Source of the DNA: Hymenopus coronatus
Taxonomy: Eukaryota; Arthropoda; Insecta; Mantodea; Hymenopodidae
Direction of reading: 5' to 3'
Length of the DNA: 64,000 nucleotides
NCBI GenBank assembly: GCA_030762935.1
Contig: CM060900.1
Location: 112,806,620 to 112,870,619 of the forward strand
The notes beneath the pieces are model-generated. The model was given only the letters and a program-made list of their open reading frames with translations. It was not told the DNA's origin and did not search any database. Below are positions 23,952-34,557 of this stretch, piece after piece. The stretch's first letter is position 1. Each line of letters opens with the position of its first letter. Both the position numbers and the translations under genes were made by a program.

Positions 23952-24174
23952 TAGTGGAAACTACTGAGGAAGAATTTCTTTTACGCTTCCTATATGCCAG
24001 AAAATTTGATGTACAAGAGAGTTTTGAACTAATGATGAATTACTATAAGTACCAGCAGAGAAACCAGCATATGTTTGAAGATATAGCCCTGAGTTTCAGT
24101 TTTATTTCTGAAGATTCATTATTGCAAATGGCCTTGAATGATGGTTTACCTGGAGTGCTGTCACAAACGGATAG
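23952..24174 (+). CDS. Clavesin-like CRAL-TRIO protein, coding exon 2
   Basis: Acceptor TTTTGCAG ends at 23951; donor GTAAGT starts at 24175. Enters phase 1 (T + TA gives Leu) and leaves phase 2. It encodes roughly residues 53-127: VETTEEEFLLRFLYARKFDV, the CRAL-TRIO N-terminal helix signature, then NYYKYQQRNQHMFEDIALS, and the start of the lipid-binding domain (LNDGLPGVLSQTDR). The acceptor is a tandem CAGTAG, so an alternative exon start at 23955 would drop one Val and keep frame. The inverted Penelope insertion ends less than 100 bp upstream. Exon identity is strong because both junctions rejoin in frame into a recognisable family sequence. Confidence 0.9.
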
Positions 24175-24393
24175 GTAAGTGAACATTCAGATTAATTTTC
24201 CAAAAGCATCAGTAAACATAATTGTGCAAAGTAGATACATAAATACAGTAAAACCTTATTCATTAATATAAAAAAAAATTACAATTGGTTTGTTTAATAT
24301 TTCTGAGCATTGCTCTGAATCAGATCTAAAGAACAAAAACAAATATAGAATTATACAAATGCAAAAATAAATAAAATCAATGTTTCAGTGCTA

Positions 24394-25627
24394 TGAGAAT
24401 AATCCCAAAAGCAAGGTCTCCAAAGGCTGGACTGCAAGGAAATGTTTGCATTGCTGTTGGCTACACTGTTTTTTTTTCCTTCCTCCCTCTACTTTCTTTA
24501 GGAGCCTCTGCACATCTGTTGGAGCGTTCAGTCTTGACTTGGCAGCCAGTTGTAATGGAGTTCCTGTCAGCCACTACCGCCTGATGCGAAATTCTCACAG
24601 TTATTCCATTTTTTAGTGCAAAATATGTTAAACCAAACAAAATTTATCGGTAGTTGATTGAAGTGTATGGAAGTCAAAAATCTCCACAGGTGGTGTAGAG
24701 TTTGCAGTCAGTCGTACTGAAATTCATGGCAAAGAAGAAGTGAGTGACTGACAATTCCCAAAGCGACAAGATCAGTGGATCACTCTCAATGAGCTCTGTG
24801 TTGTTGTTCCTGAGATTTCTCAAGACTCCATTCACCATTATGGAAATTTTGGAAGTTGTGCGCAAGATGGGTCCTAAAAATGCTGACAGAATACCACCAA
24901 AGGCTAAGCATTGAAACTTTTTGCCAATTTCTTCAGTGCTATGCAGATGAAAAGGACACCTTTCAATAGTCATGGATGATGAAACCTGGGCTTTCCACTT
25001 CACACCTGAGACCAACAACAATCACTGAGTGATGGCATTCCGATTTACCCAAGCTGTGAAGATTCAAAAGAACATAAGTCTGCCGGTAAAGTCATGGCAA
25101 CTGTGTTTTGGGATTGAAAAGGAATATTGTTGGTTGACTTCTTGGATTCTGGTATGACAATAAATGCTGACAGGTGTTGTCAGACATTAAAAAAGCTCAG
25201 AGGGGCAATTCAGAATCAAAGAAGAGGTGTTGAGCAAGGGCATAAGCCTTTTCCATGAACACCCCACACCACCTGTCAAACTGTGGATCTTCTGCAACAG
25301 TTTGGATGGGACATCACCCATTCCACCCTATAGTATGGACTTAGCGCCCAGTGACTATTACTTGTTTCCCAAGTTGAAAGAACATTTGGCTGGAAGGCAC
25401 TTCTGTGATGACGATGAGGTGAAAGATGAGGTCCAACGCTTCTTCAATAGCAGCAGGCTGGTGTGACATCGCCAAATAAAAACTGCCACAGCATTTACAA
25501 AAATGCATCAATTGAAATGGTGATTATGTGGAAAAATAGAAAAAAAACTATGTACCATTTGTTGTAAGTCAACATTACTTTATGTTTTTAAAACAATGTG
25601 AGACCTTACTTTTAGGATTACCCTCTC
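24394..25627 (+). mobile_element. Mariner transposon 3, degenerate
   Basis: Terminal repeats: left ATAATCCCAAAAGCAAGGTC, right (reversed) GTAATCCTAAAAGTAAGGTC. The + strand reads in pieces CEILTVIPFFSAKYVKPNKIYR, VMDDETWAFHFTPETN, SKGISLFHEHPTPPVK (where HDNARPH is expected) and PYSMDLAPSDYYLFPKLKEHLAGRHF, followed by DDDEVKDEVQRFF. This is a mariner transposase with the second catalytic motif destroyed. Exact ends are uncertain by a few bases. Confidence 0.88.
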
Positions 25628-26530
25628 AAATGTCATACCTGAAAGAACAAGTTGTACATAGAGTTATGATACCTTTCAAAGTGTCATTTGATATTGTATA
25701 TACGACTTCAAATATTTTAGACAAATCAAGCTTTTTACTTGGTTATTTTCTTGGACACAAAGATATTCCACTTTGATGAAATAAATATCTGGACATCTTT
25801 GAATACATCAATACAAAATGTGATATCACAAGAAACTTATACACCTGAACTTTGTGAATGGTATCATAAATACATCAGACAAATAGCAGGCTAATGTGTC
25901 AGTTGGACCTTTCCCCTCAATTCAAGAAAGTGGAGATGCTCAAGAGTCCACAGTTCACTAACTCTCATGGGTTACACTTGGGCCTGCCTGTTTTAGATTT
26001 TAAAATGTCTTCTCATTTTGCCTAAATATAGTTTAACACTAGAACACCAGGAGCTAGTTGTATACTTAGATCTGCCAGTATAGTCATTTAACTGCTGCTA
26101 AAATTAAGAAAAGGCTCTTCTTTCCAACATGTGATGTGGGATTTTAACGTGACCGGAATATTTTTTCGAAGTATGGCTTTACATTTTGGTATTTAATATG
26201 GCTTTAAAATCACCTATTTACTATGATTTCTTGCCAGAAAATGTTTTCTTAACATAACTTAAGGTTTATAATTCATTATTTACTTAGAGCACAGCTAGTT
26301 GTTCTGAAGAATGTAGGGCAGCTAAATCTCATTTTGAATCACATAACGCAAGGCAGCCAACCTCCTTTTTCATCAGTAAAGTACACTAGCAATACATTTC
26401 ATCACCAAATTACAATGACTTGCTATTGCACTAAACTATATAACCATGCACACTGTCTCTATTAGTAGCTATGTACATTAAACACTTACTCACTTGTTAA
26501 CTAAGCCTAACCTAAATCTAATCTGTACTA
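25628..26530. other. Intron 2, unclassified stretch
   Basis: No coding motif or repeat boundary recognised. Confidence 0.5.
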
Positions 26531-26586
26531 TCCTGATATATGGTGGACTTTGAGACAGTGATGTGTTTTAACAATTAAAATTTAGT
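26531..26586 (-). repeat. Penelope 3'-terminal block, inverted
   Basis: The stretch from CCTGATATATGGTGGACTTT to AACAATTAAAATTTAG also occurs at 54601-54659, where, read on the minus strand, it follows a Penelope ribozyme-like end. Here it stands in opposite orientation to the Penelope copy that begins next to it. Confidence 0.6.
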
Positions 26587-27600
26587 TGATGCCATAAAAT
26601 TATTGAACATACAAGAAAAAGCAATAAAATTCACAATGGAAACAGAAACCAATGGAGAATTCCCATTCTTAGACCTAAGATTCATCAGAAACGGCACAAA
26701 AGTAAACTTTGGAATCTACAGAAAACCAACTCAATCAGAAAATTACATTAAAAATGAAAGCTGCAACCCATTACTATACAAACATGCAATAATAAACAGC
26801 CTCACACATAGATTAGTAAATGTACCTATGAGCACAACAGAATTCAACAAAGAATTAAAAATCATAATTCAAACAGCAGAACAAAATGGATACAGTAAGA
26901 ACCTTGTATACAAGAAACTCAACAAAGCAAAGCAGAAGAAAACCATAAAAGAAATAACTACCCTAACAGCAGGAAAAAACAATATCAACACATTCAAAAA
27001 ATTTACTTACCAACCCCCGAGCATTTAGGAAATTCAAAAAAATCTTCAAAGAACAAAACATCACCCTGACTCCAATAAACAGATTTTCTGTCATAAAGTT
27101 ACTAAATTAAAGAATAAAAGATGAAATTCCACCAGAAAATAGGTCAGGAATATATCAAATTAAATGCACAAATTGTGAAAAGTTCTACATAGGACAAACC
27201 AAAAGAAGTTTAAAAATCAGAACCAAAGAGCACTTTAGAAACCTAAAATTGAAACAAGAAGATAAATCGGCAGTAGCATTTCACTTCTGGAAAGAAAACC
27301 ACAATCTAGATCCAAATCCAAAGTTGCTAAAACCATGTCAGGTCACAATGAACTCACAACCTGGGAAAACATCCTCATATGGAAAAACAAAGATCACCTA
27401 ATAAACTTTGAAATCCCACCAGTAGACAGCTTAGTTAAGAAGTTCATCATTTCACCACCAGAGAAGAGAGCACAAGCAAATGCAACCAGCAACGACAGTT
27501 GGACCCGTGAGGTTGAAAATGAAAGCATAGGCTTTCGAAACTAGTCCCTCATACTAAAATGTAAGTGACGTAGTGTTTACAAAAAAAAAAAAAAAAATTG
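26587..27600 (+). mobile_element. Penelope-like element fragment (connector and GIY-YIG)
   Basis: Frame at 26603-27028 reads ETETNGEFPFLDLRF, then NFGIYRKPTQSENYIKNES and HAIINSLTHRLVNVPMS, the connector after the RT. Across a frameshift near 27030-27330 comes RSGIYQIKCTNCEKFYIGQTK and AVAFHFWKENH, the GIY-YIG nuclease. The ending at 27335-27544 has TTWENILIWKNKDHLINFE and stops at TAG 27542. An A17 run at 27581 may be its tail. RT catalytic motifs are missing. It is a different subfamily from the 22-24 kb copies. Confidence 0.9.
27507..27552 (+). ncRNA. Hammerhead-like ribozyme scaffold overlapping Penelope ORF end
   Basis: Best-formed copy. Helix I GUGAGG (27507-27512) with CCUCAU (27547-27552), six pairs including one G-U. 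Core UUGAAAAU (27513-27520). Helix II GAAAGC (27521-27526), loop AUAG, GCUUUC (27531-27536). GAAAC (27537-27541), UA, GU, then C at 27546. Relative to the canonical CUGANGA core, C3 is U, G8 is A and there is one extra U. The ORF stop codon TAG (27542-27544) lies in the helix III loop, so ribozyme and protein C-terminus share sequence. Confidence 0.7.
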
Positions 27601-27849
27601 ACCGTCACTGTCACTAAATTCCTCCAAACATCAAAAATACTAATCTGAACTGTTTGTCTCTAAATTGCTAGCTATATACACTCAACACTTAACTCACTCA
27701 TTATGTAAGCCTAGCCTATACCTAATCTCTACACCTCAGGGTACACCTGTATAATGTCTTCCACAAGTTCCTAAAAAGGACCTGCTAAACGATTTTTGGT
27801 GTCAGTATGCCACAAATACTTGTATATGTGAGCATCTAAATGTTCACTT
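27601..27849. other. Intron 2 spacer
   Basis: Nothing recognised. Confidence 0.5.
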
Positions 27850-28440
27850 CAAATGCCGCCCCTGGAAAGACGATGCCATAGAGCTCGCCAGTGAGATTCA
27901 ATATTTTTCGTGTGCACTTTTGTCACTGGATCTATAAGTTGGATAAAGGCAAATTGCAGGTGGGCAGCAAATCCTCCAGTCATCAAACCATTGTTGCCCC
28001 CTCCAGGCATCCGTATGTATTGTGCTGATGAACTCTACATGCTCTGCAATCAAATTGTAGATCGTGTTTGCAACCCTATTATTATTTGGACATATTGTCA
28101 TCCACATCCACACCTTGTTTGTTTCCACATCTATCATCCAAAGGATCCAGTTGACCTCTACAATGCACCCCTGATAGAATTTCCGTTGTCATATTTTACT
28201 TTCGTCGATTTGTATGAAGTGGCTGAAGCCAATTTTCCATCTCATTAGAGACCATGCACACTTCGTGGCAGTAACCCAACCAATTAGTCTGCAAACTCAT
28301 GCATTGGTCTTCAGCCGAACTCTCTGTTATTGTCACCTCATAAGACTGCTTGTATGCAAAGCTGTGTATGAGGAAAAGAATTTGCCTGGGCAATATCTTT
28401 GCCCATCTGAACCATTTCCTTTGCACACAGACTGTGTGAC
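27850..28440 (-). mobile_element. Merlin-like (IS1016/ISXO2-type) transposase remnant
   Basis: Minus strand at 28196-28426 reads RQILFLIHSFAYKQSYEVTI and LGYCHEVCM, as in the N-terminal part of Merlin/ISXO2-like transposases. 27898-28137 reads MIDVETNKVWMWMTICPNNNRVANTI, AEHVEFISTIHTDAWRG, with the DDE Asp in IHTDxW. The third acidic residue lies beyond a decayed stretch. Frame breaks between the pieces. Family assignment is by motif order from memory. Confidence 0.6.
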
Positions 28441-28659
28441 TTTTTTCATGTCCAGTTATAAAATAAAAAATAAAAAAAAAAATAATAAGAACAATAACAA
28501 TAGTAGACTAGATATTATGAATAACAAAAGTCACAAGAGTAGGGCTCTATTTTAACATTATCCTACCTGCAGTAAAACTCAGGATATGTGCAGTCCGGTC
28601 TCTTAATGGGGTACAAGATTGCATTGTAATCCGAACACAGCATTTGTCATTCTGGTCAC

Positions 28660-29830
28660 TTATTCTTAATGATGGGTCGAGGACACCTTTGTATTCATGT
28701 TTAAATCATACAATGTTGAAACAACATTTCCCAGCGTGTCATAGCCAGGAGGTTTAAGCTGTCATCATCCACAGTGCATAATATTATCAAACACTACTGT
28801 GGAAGTGGTGAAATCAGTTCGTAAAGGCCAAGATAGGAAACCTATTCTGAATGCCTGAGCTCTTCGGATCTTCTAAACTCACTGGGTCACGCATAGGAAT
28901 GCTACGATTATGAATATAGCACATTCTTCGAGAAGTCATTATCATTGAAAACTGTATGCAGGTGCATCCACAAATGCAAATTAAACTTATATTGTGCACA
29001 ACAGAAGCCCTGCATCAACAAACGGCAGAAATGCTGTCATGTGTTATGGGCTCAGGCCCATCACAATTGGTCCCAAGCATGCTGGAAGAACATACTGTGG
29101 TCTGATGAATCAACCTTTATGATTATTTATGGAAATAATGGGTACCATATACTCAGGACCAAATACGAAAAGGTTATTCACGAGTGCTACAGGCAATCAG
29201 TACAGAAACCAGCATCTGTAATTGGTCTGAGGCTACATGAGTGGCCAGGGACTGGGAGCCTTACACATCTGCAATGACACCGTCAATGCTGAAGCATATA
29301 TATAGATTCTGGAACAAAACTATGTTGTCTTCTAAGAGGTACCTGTTTGGTTGACGTCATTGTATATTTTAGCAAGACAACGCCAAACCTACATACATAG
29401 CGCATAACCTCTGCATGGCCACTTAGGCAGCGTATTGGTGTTGGATTGGCCTGCTTGCAGCCTGGATCTGTCGCCAATAGAAAATATTGGGTATATTATG
29501 AAACAAAAATTATGACAGCGACGACCCCAGACATTTCAACAGCTGAAAACCTACATCCAACTGGAATGGGACAGTATTCCAATTGTGATGGTGGAAAGAT
29601 TGATGTATTCGATGCCCAGAAGAATGCAATGTGTCATTAAGAGGAGAGGTAACGCCATACTGGGGTAAATGCAGTGCTGTCCCAACATTTTTGGAATGTG
29701 TTGCATGTGCCAAAAAGGACAACCACCTACATCTTTATTTCAGCATATCATAGATGTGATCCAATGACCTAATGTTTCGTTTATGTATTGTATTGAGTTG
29801 ATATAAACATACTCCAAACAAATATTGTTG
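28660..29830 (+). mobile_element. Tc1-like transposon, degenerate
   Basis: Pieces in order: MMGRGHLCIH at about 28671; ISQRVIARRFKLSSSTVHNII (helix-turn-helix); 28945-29277 with NILWSDESTFMIIYGNNGYHILR and VQKPASVI; a broken QDNAKP near 29385; then LDWPACSLDLSPIENI near 29435-29490. These are the Tc1 D, D and E regions. Frameshifts and stops make it inactive. Confidence 0.85.
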
Positions 29831-29874
29831 TGTTATTCTTATATTTTGCAGTCTCAATTTGTGGAAATGGGTAT

Positions 29875-30020
29875 TGTAGAGGGAAGGAAGTAATAAGACC
29901 ATTTCTGCTAATGTTTATCTAGATTAGCATGACATAGATAAGAAAATAATCTTGTGCAAGAAAAATTTATTTATGAAACAACTATAGAAAGTTATGTGAG
30001 TGGAACACACAAGATTTTTC
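29875..30020 (+). repeat. Dispersed repeat, copy A
   Basis: Shares GGAAG-AAGTAATAAGA, GCTAATGTTTATCT and GATTAG-ATGA with 55155-55275 in the same order and spacing. No known family recognised. Confidence 0.6.
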
Positions 30021-30120
30021 TTTTATCTCTTTTTGTTTGTATTTATATTTGTACTAGAATCTTTAGTTGCTGTTAAAGCAACACACATGAAATTCTATTA
30101 TTCTGGACAAGAAAAATTAT

Positions 30121-30180
30121 AGGTGACAGTTTTGATCTCGTATAGGCATTAGGTGACAGTTTTGATCTCATATAGGCATT
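30121..30180. repeat. 30-bp tandem duplication
   Basis: Two adjacent 30-bp units beginning AGGTGACAGTTTTGATCTC and ending TATAGGCATT, differing at one base. Confidence 0.95.
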
Positions 30181-31047
30181 CTTATGCTTAATAGCACTGA
30201 AAATTACTTGCAGTATTCAACCATTCCAAAGAGTTTATAGCCGTCTTTGCTCAAATACCCGAAAGACTAGTTACCAGTCTTTTAACTTGACATTACTCTC
30301 TATGAGATCCTATGCATAATGGGTAAAGCTAAAGTAAATATTTGCCACATTTGTAATGAAGAGAAAGAAATGGTAATACATAATTACTCTTAACTGCAAA
30401 CACTTCATGAATGTTAGACTAAGGCAACTTGGAATATTTTTCCAACACTGGAACAGTAATTAACATCATTAAAGGTATTTAATTTAAATGGTACACCAGT
30501 GTATAGTTATATATTAACCAGGGGATTCACAGTTGATATATTAAGGCCACGGTGTAGGGAGTTTAAAGGCAAACTTTCTAATTTTAATCTGATCTTATGT
30601 ACATTTAATAAGTTGATTCATTTGTTTAAGCTAATATGGGCAGCATCATTGTAGTTAAAAATCTTCCAAGGCCTGTAGAATATTGCTTAGAACTAACTTA
30701 GTTTAAATATTTTAAAATTTAATTTGTTGAATAATGATGCATGTTCTCATTCGTTGTAGATTTATTCCATATCATTAGGTTCTATTCTGCATATGCAACT
30801 ATTTTCATAAAAGCTTTTTGCTGTATATATGCTTTGGATATATAAAGGAAACAGAAGAACTGTTTTTCTGTTGTTTTTTTTTTCTACCTTCAGGTGCTAG
30901 CAGGTATTGCATTCCATCCAAAAATTTGATATAAAGATTGTTCCAGAAGTACATGTTTCAAGACTTCCTGAATCCAAAAATTGTTTTTAGAAAAAGCCTT
31001 TGTGTGAATGCATGCATATGGGGGAGGGGGGAGTAGATATCCTTAAC
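30181..31047. other. Intron 2, unclassified stretch
   Basis: No supported gene. A T10 run at about 30870-30890 could be a poly(A) tail of something on the minus strand. Confidence 0.4.
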
Positions 31048-31599
31048 CTAAAAATGAAGATACTGACTTTTCTCCCTCCTGAAGATTTTCAAATTGGTCA
31101 TCTTTCTGTTTTCCAATGGTATCTTGAGCTGTCTTTTTCCCCTCTTCTGAAGTAAACTGCAACCTTCCTTCACAATTCCTTCATTGAGTATAATAACATG
31201 AGCAAATGCATCCATTTTTACATGTCTTAACCCAATGTCCTCTGGACCCATAGTAGTATCACTTTCCACTTCTTTTAAAATTCTGCATTTGCTGAGTTTT
31301 CCTGTTTTCACTGTAAGTGCTTCCTGTTCCATTTCCTTCTTGTGGTTCATGTCCCTTTGATGAGCATAGAACTGTATTTTGTGTTTATCATCTGTTGGCT
31401 GATCTTTACTTTGAAGTAGCCAATTTGACTTAGTTGATTTCCTGTAGCTCCTAAGTGCAGCATAGGGTATCGTTATGATGTTTACTTGATTGGATTTTAA
31501 TTTATAGTTCATGAGTTTGCCACTAAGCACCATGGTGACAAGGGGTCTGCTCGCTGCCCACAGATGGCACTGTTGGATGAAATCACAACTTGTAAACAC
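31048..31599 (-). CDS. Unrecognised intronless ORF inside intron 2
   Basis: The longest open frame in the window with no transposon motif: 183 codons antisense to the host gene. The best start is probably an internal ATG at about 31533 (context CACCATGG), giving about 161 residues beginning MVLSGKLMNYKL. The product is basic, rich in Lys, Glu and Met, and predicted mostly helical by composition. There is no signal peptide, membrane segment or catalytic motif that I can see. It could be a processed copy of a spliced gene: it has no introns, and a minus-strand A-run lies about 160 bp past the stop. I do not recognise the parent. It may also be a chance frame. Confidence 0.35.
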   Translation of the reverse strand: MFTSCDFIQQCHLWAASRPLVTMVLSGKLMNYKLKSNQVNIITIPYAALRSYRKSTKSNWLLQSKDQPTDDKHKIQFYAHQRDMNHKKEMEQEALTVKTGKLSKCRILKEVESDTTMGPEDIGLRHVKMDAFAHVIILNEGIVKEGCSLLQKRGKRQLKIPLENRKMTNLKIFRREKSQYLHF

Positions 31600-31744
31600 G
31601 AAATGGTGGAAATTTGCCTAGAAACCTTCTTCTTTTAAAGTATGAGGTTCTTTTATGTGCAAATAAACATTACACAGGACTACTGGCCTTACTTCCCTTT
31701 TGAAGGAAGCCATGCTAAGAATTTTTGCATTTAAAAAAAACACC

Positions 31745-31830
31745 ATCACCTTCTGCCAGGATTGAATCTGCAATCTTGGGTTTTAGAGGTTAGCTTGGTA
31801 ACCACTACACGACAAAGTGCAGTTGACAAC
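31745..31830 (-). mobile_element. tRNA-like SINE head
   Basis: On the minus strand, TGTAGTGGTTACCAAGC (A-box position) is followed by AGATTCAATCCTGG (B box) about 30 bases later, then a T8 run (pol III stop). Short; could be a SINE or tRNA relic. Confidence 0.5.
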
Positions 31831-33043
31831 TTTATTGAAATAAGCAATATTCAACTGGCAATCCATCTAGTATCTTGCATTTCAGTAGCATATCTGGTAG
31901 CCTAGCCTCATTTTTCTTCTAAAGACTATTTCAAGGGATTCCACAAGTTTTTCAGCTTAGACAGGTAAGTTGCTTTCTTTCTGTTTGAATTGGAAAAATT
32001 ACAAGCAAATATGATGATGGTTCATACAGTTTGTGTAGTTCCTGCATTTTGAAAATGCATAATCTTCTACAGAGACTCTTCTGGCATAGTGTTCATTAAC
32101 ACCAACATCGCATTCGCATTTGCCTTGATGAAATTGTCAACTTTCTCCTTGCATTCTTTATGTTTATCAGCCATTGCACCATCAAGTAAATTGGCAGCCT
32201 CGATAAAGTTTCCTTCGACAACCATCAAAGCACCAGGATGGGATCATAACACAAAACCAATCCTTTACTTCCACATAGGCCAATCATTCTGACCTGCTAA
32301 AGGCTTGCTTGGGATTCTAGCTACTTCCATTTCAGCAGCAATCAATAGGAAGCACTTGCAAAGGAAATCTTGACTATAAAAAAGCAACTTCAACTTGTTT
32401 TTCATAAAATAATGCACTGACTGCACTTGATTTTGCACAGTTTGAACATACCTTGGCCCGTAACAAAGTGTAAAATTACAAATTATTGTTTAATGTTTCC
32501 ACAGAAGAGTCTTTTTATTGATGTTTGCTAAATACAAAGAATGCGGAACAATACTTTGTTCTGCATGACTTCTTTAGTAGTTAGCAACAGTATAAAACAG
32601 CGTACCAATTGCAAGAAAAATTGAAGACAAGTTTCCCACACAAACAAAAGCAAAATACTTGAAACATCTTATTTGACATACTTTAATATAAGCAATTGAT
32701 GGAAAAGTACTACATAAGAAATGTAGATTTCTTTAAAATTGACAATTTATTGCAGTTCTTTTTTTGTGATATAGCCCTACACAAGATATCTATTATTAAT
32801 AGTTCAAATTATTCAATATTTTTACCACCCTTTTTAAATCCAGCATATTTTTAATTGTTTCTCATGATTGAATGGAAAGTGTTTGAAATTTTAAAGCTTG
32901 TATGTGACATCCAGTTTTTAAATGTTAGCTAGTACTATTTTCTTTATATCTATAACAAAAGGTGTAATATAGCTATTTCTATAAAGGGTTATCTTATTTA
33001 AAATGAAATATCCAGTTTTTTTTATTTTTCTGTTGTTTTACAG
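31831..33043. other. Intron 2, distal part
   Basis: No gene recognised. Ends with the exon 3 acceptor TGTTTTACAG. Confidence 0.5.
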
Positions 33044-33380
33044 GAAGGGCCGATGTGTGATAGTAATGTTTGCTTCAAATTGGAACCATAATTCATACCC
33101 TCTGGAGGTGATTTACAAAGCTCTCTGGCTCACCTTGGAAAGACTTATCATCAAAGTTAGAAATCAGACAAATGGATTTGTAATATTGGTTGACTGGAGT
33201 GGATTTACATTCCGGCAGTCCTCAAATCTCAGTCCTCGTACTCTAAAACTAATTGTTGAGGGACTCCAAGATTGTTTTCCTGCGCGCTTTAAGGGAATAC
33301 ATTTCATCAATCAGCCCTGGTTTGTTGCAACTGCTCTTGCCTTCATTCGACCGTTTCTCAAAGAGAAGACAAAATCCAAG
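33044..33380 (+). CDS. Clavesin-like CRAL-TRIO protein, coding exon 3
   Basis: Main lipid-binding exon, about residues 127-239. Acceptor TTTTACAG ends at 33043; donor GTAAAT starts at 33381. Enters phase 2 (AG + G gives Arg) and leaves phase 0. It encodes KGRCVIVMFASNWN, then VILVDWSGFTFRQSSNLSP, LIVEGLQDCFPARFKGIHFINQPWF and IRPFLKEKTKSK. The order matches the SEC14-like CRAL-TRIO fold, whose pocket holds a hydrophobic lipid. The DWSGFTF and FPARF-GIHF-NQPWF stretches are clavesin-type; vertebrate clavesins bind PtdIns(3,5)P2 and work in endosome/lysosome trafficking. Ligand here is an inference. If the donor were skipped the frame would stop soon after. High confidence in both junctions. 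Confidence 0.93.
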
Positions 33381-34524
33381 GTAAATAAAAATCTTCACTT
33401 GTTTGGAGTATTTTGCTAGCTTATTTGTAGTTCATTAAAAAGCTTTTTATAGTATAGAGTAAAACTTTATTATATGTTTCAGGGGCCTTAGGAAGGAAAA
33501 AAAAAGTATAAGTGTGAAAATTGCATAAGGAAACAAATACAGTAGGTAAGGAAAAGGGTTTGGGTGGAGAATAAACAGAGTTGTTTTCAAACCTTGCATC
33601 AAAAAAAAAAAAAAAAAAATATATTATAATGCACTGTATAGGAATCCAACAAAATCTAGATTCTGTGCAATGACTATTAATTATGGATTGCACATATTGC
33701 TAAATGAACAATCATCATCAGAAGAGTGTCTTCTCTGGTTGTCAGCCGCTATATAACAGCTTTGCTAATGTTAAACAACTACATGTTCTCTATATGGGGA
33801 AATAAATATGAAATGTGCATAAACATGGCAATGGCACACATAAATATATATGGATTGTGTGAAAAAACACAGAAATGAAATGCAACAACACTGTGAAACA
33901 AAATGCATAGATTAAACACAAATAATGTTTAAAACAAAACACCTCATTGCATCAGAAAATTAAAAACATTGTGATAAGAAGAAGCAATTTCCTAAAGAGG
34001 TTCCTAAATCCACTGTCCATGAATCATGTACTTATATATTTGTGCAGTCAGTATTTAACACTATGTCACACTATTTTATGAGGGAGTAGCTTCAGGAACT
34101 GTTAACTTTCATTTTCAACCTCAGGATCATGATAACTGCATTATATGATACATCAGAAAGCGTTTTGACAGCCTATGGCATTTATGGCATCATTAGAATC
34201 CATGGAAACATTTAGTGAATGCTGATTTATTGCCTGATGATTGGGAGAGTAACACAATTTGAACAAATGTATCCAGATTGTGCTGTAAAGCCTGATATGG
34301 GACATCAAAAACTGCATAACAATGGAACATTTATTAAACTTGGAATAAACAGCAATCTACTATTAACATTTTCTTTGCTTTCATTGGCCAAAGCGATATG
34401 CTCATCGGTGCAGTGTGAAAAAACATTGAATATTTGTTATGAGAATAAACAGTGCAGTACAGTGTCTGTTGAGTTACAAAAATAAAGGCAAGCCATCACA
34501 CATAACCAGTTTTCAGGTAAAAAG

Positions 34525-34557
<33 letters not shown>

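Noticed and set aside
27910..28555. Two 112-113-codon + strand frames
   Set aside because: Antisense to the Merlin-like transposase, which has recognisable motifs.
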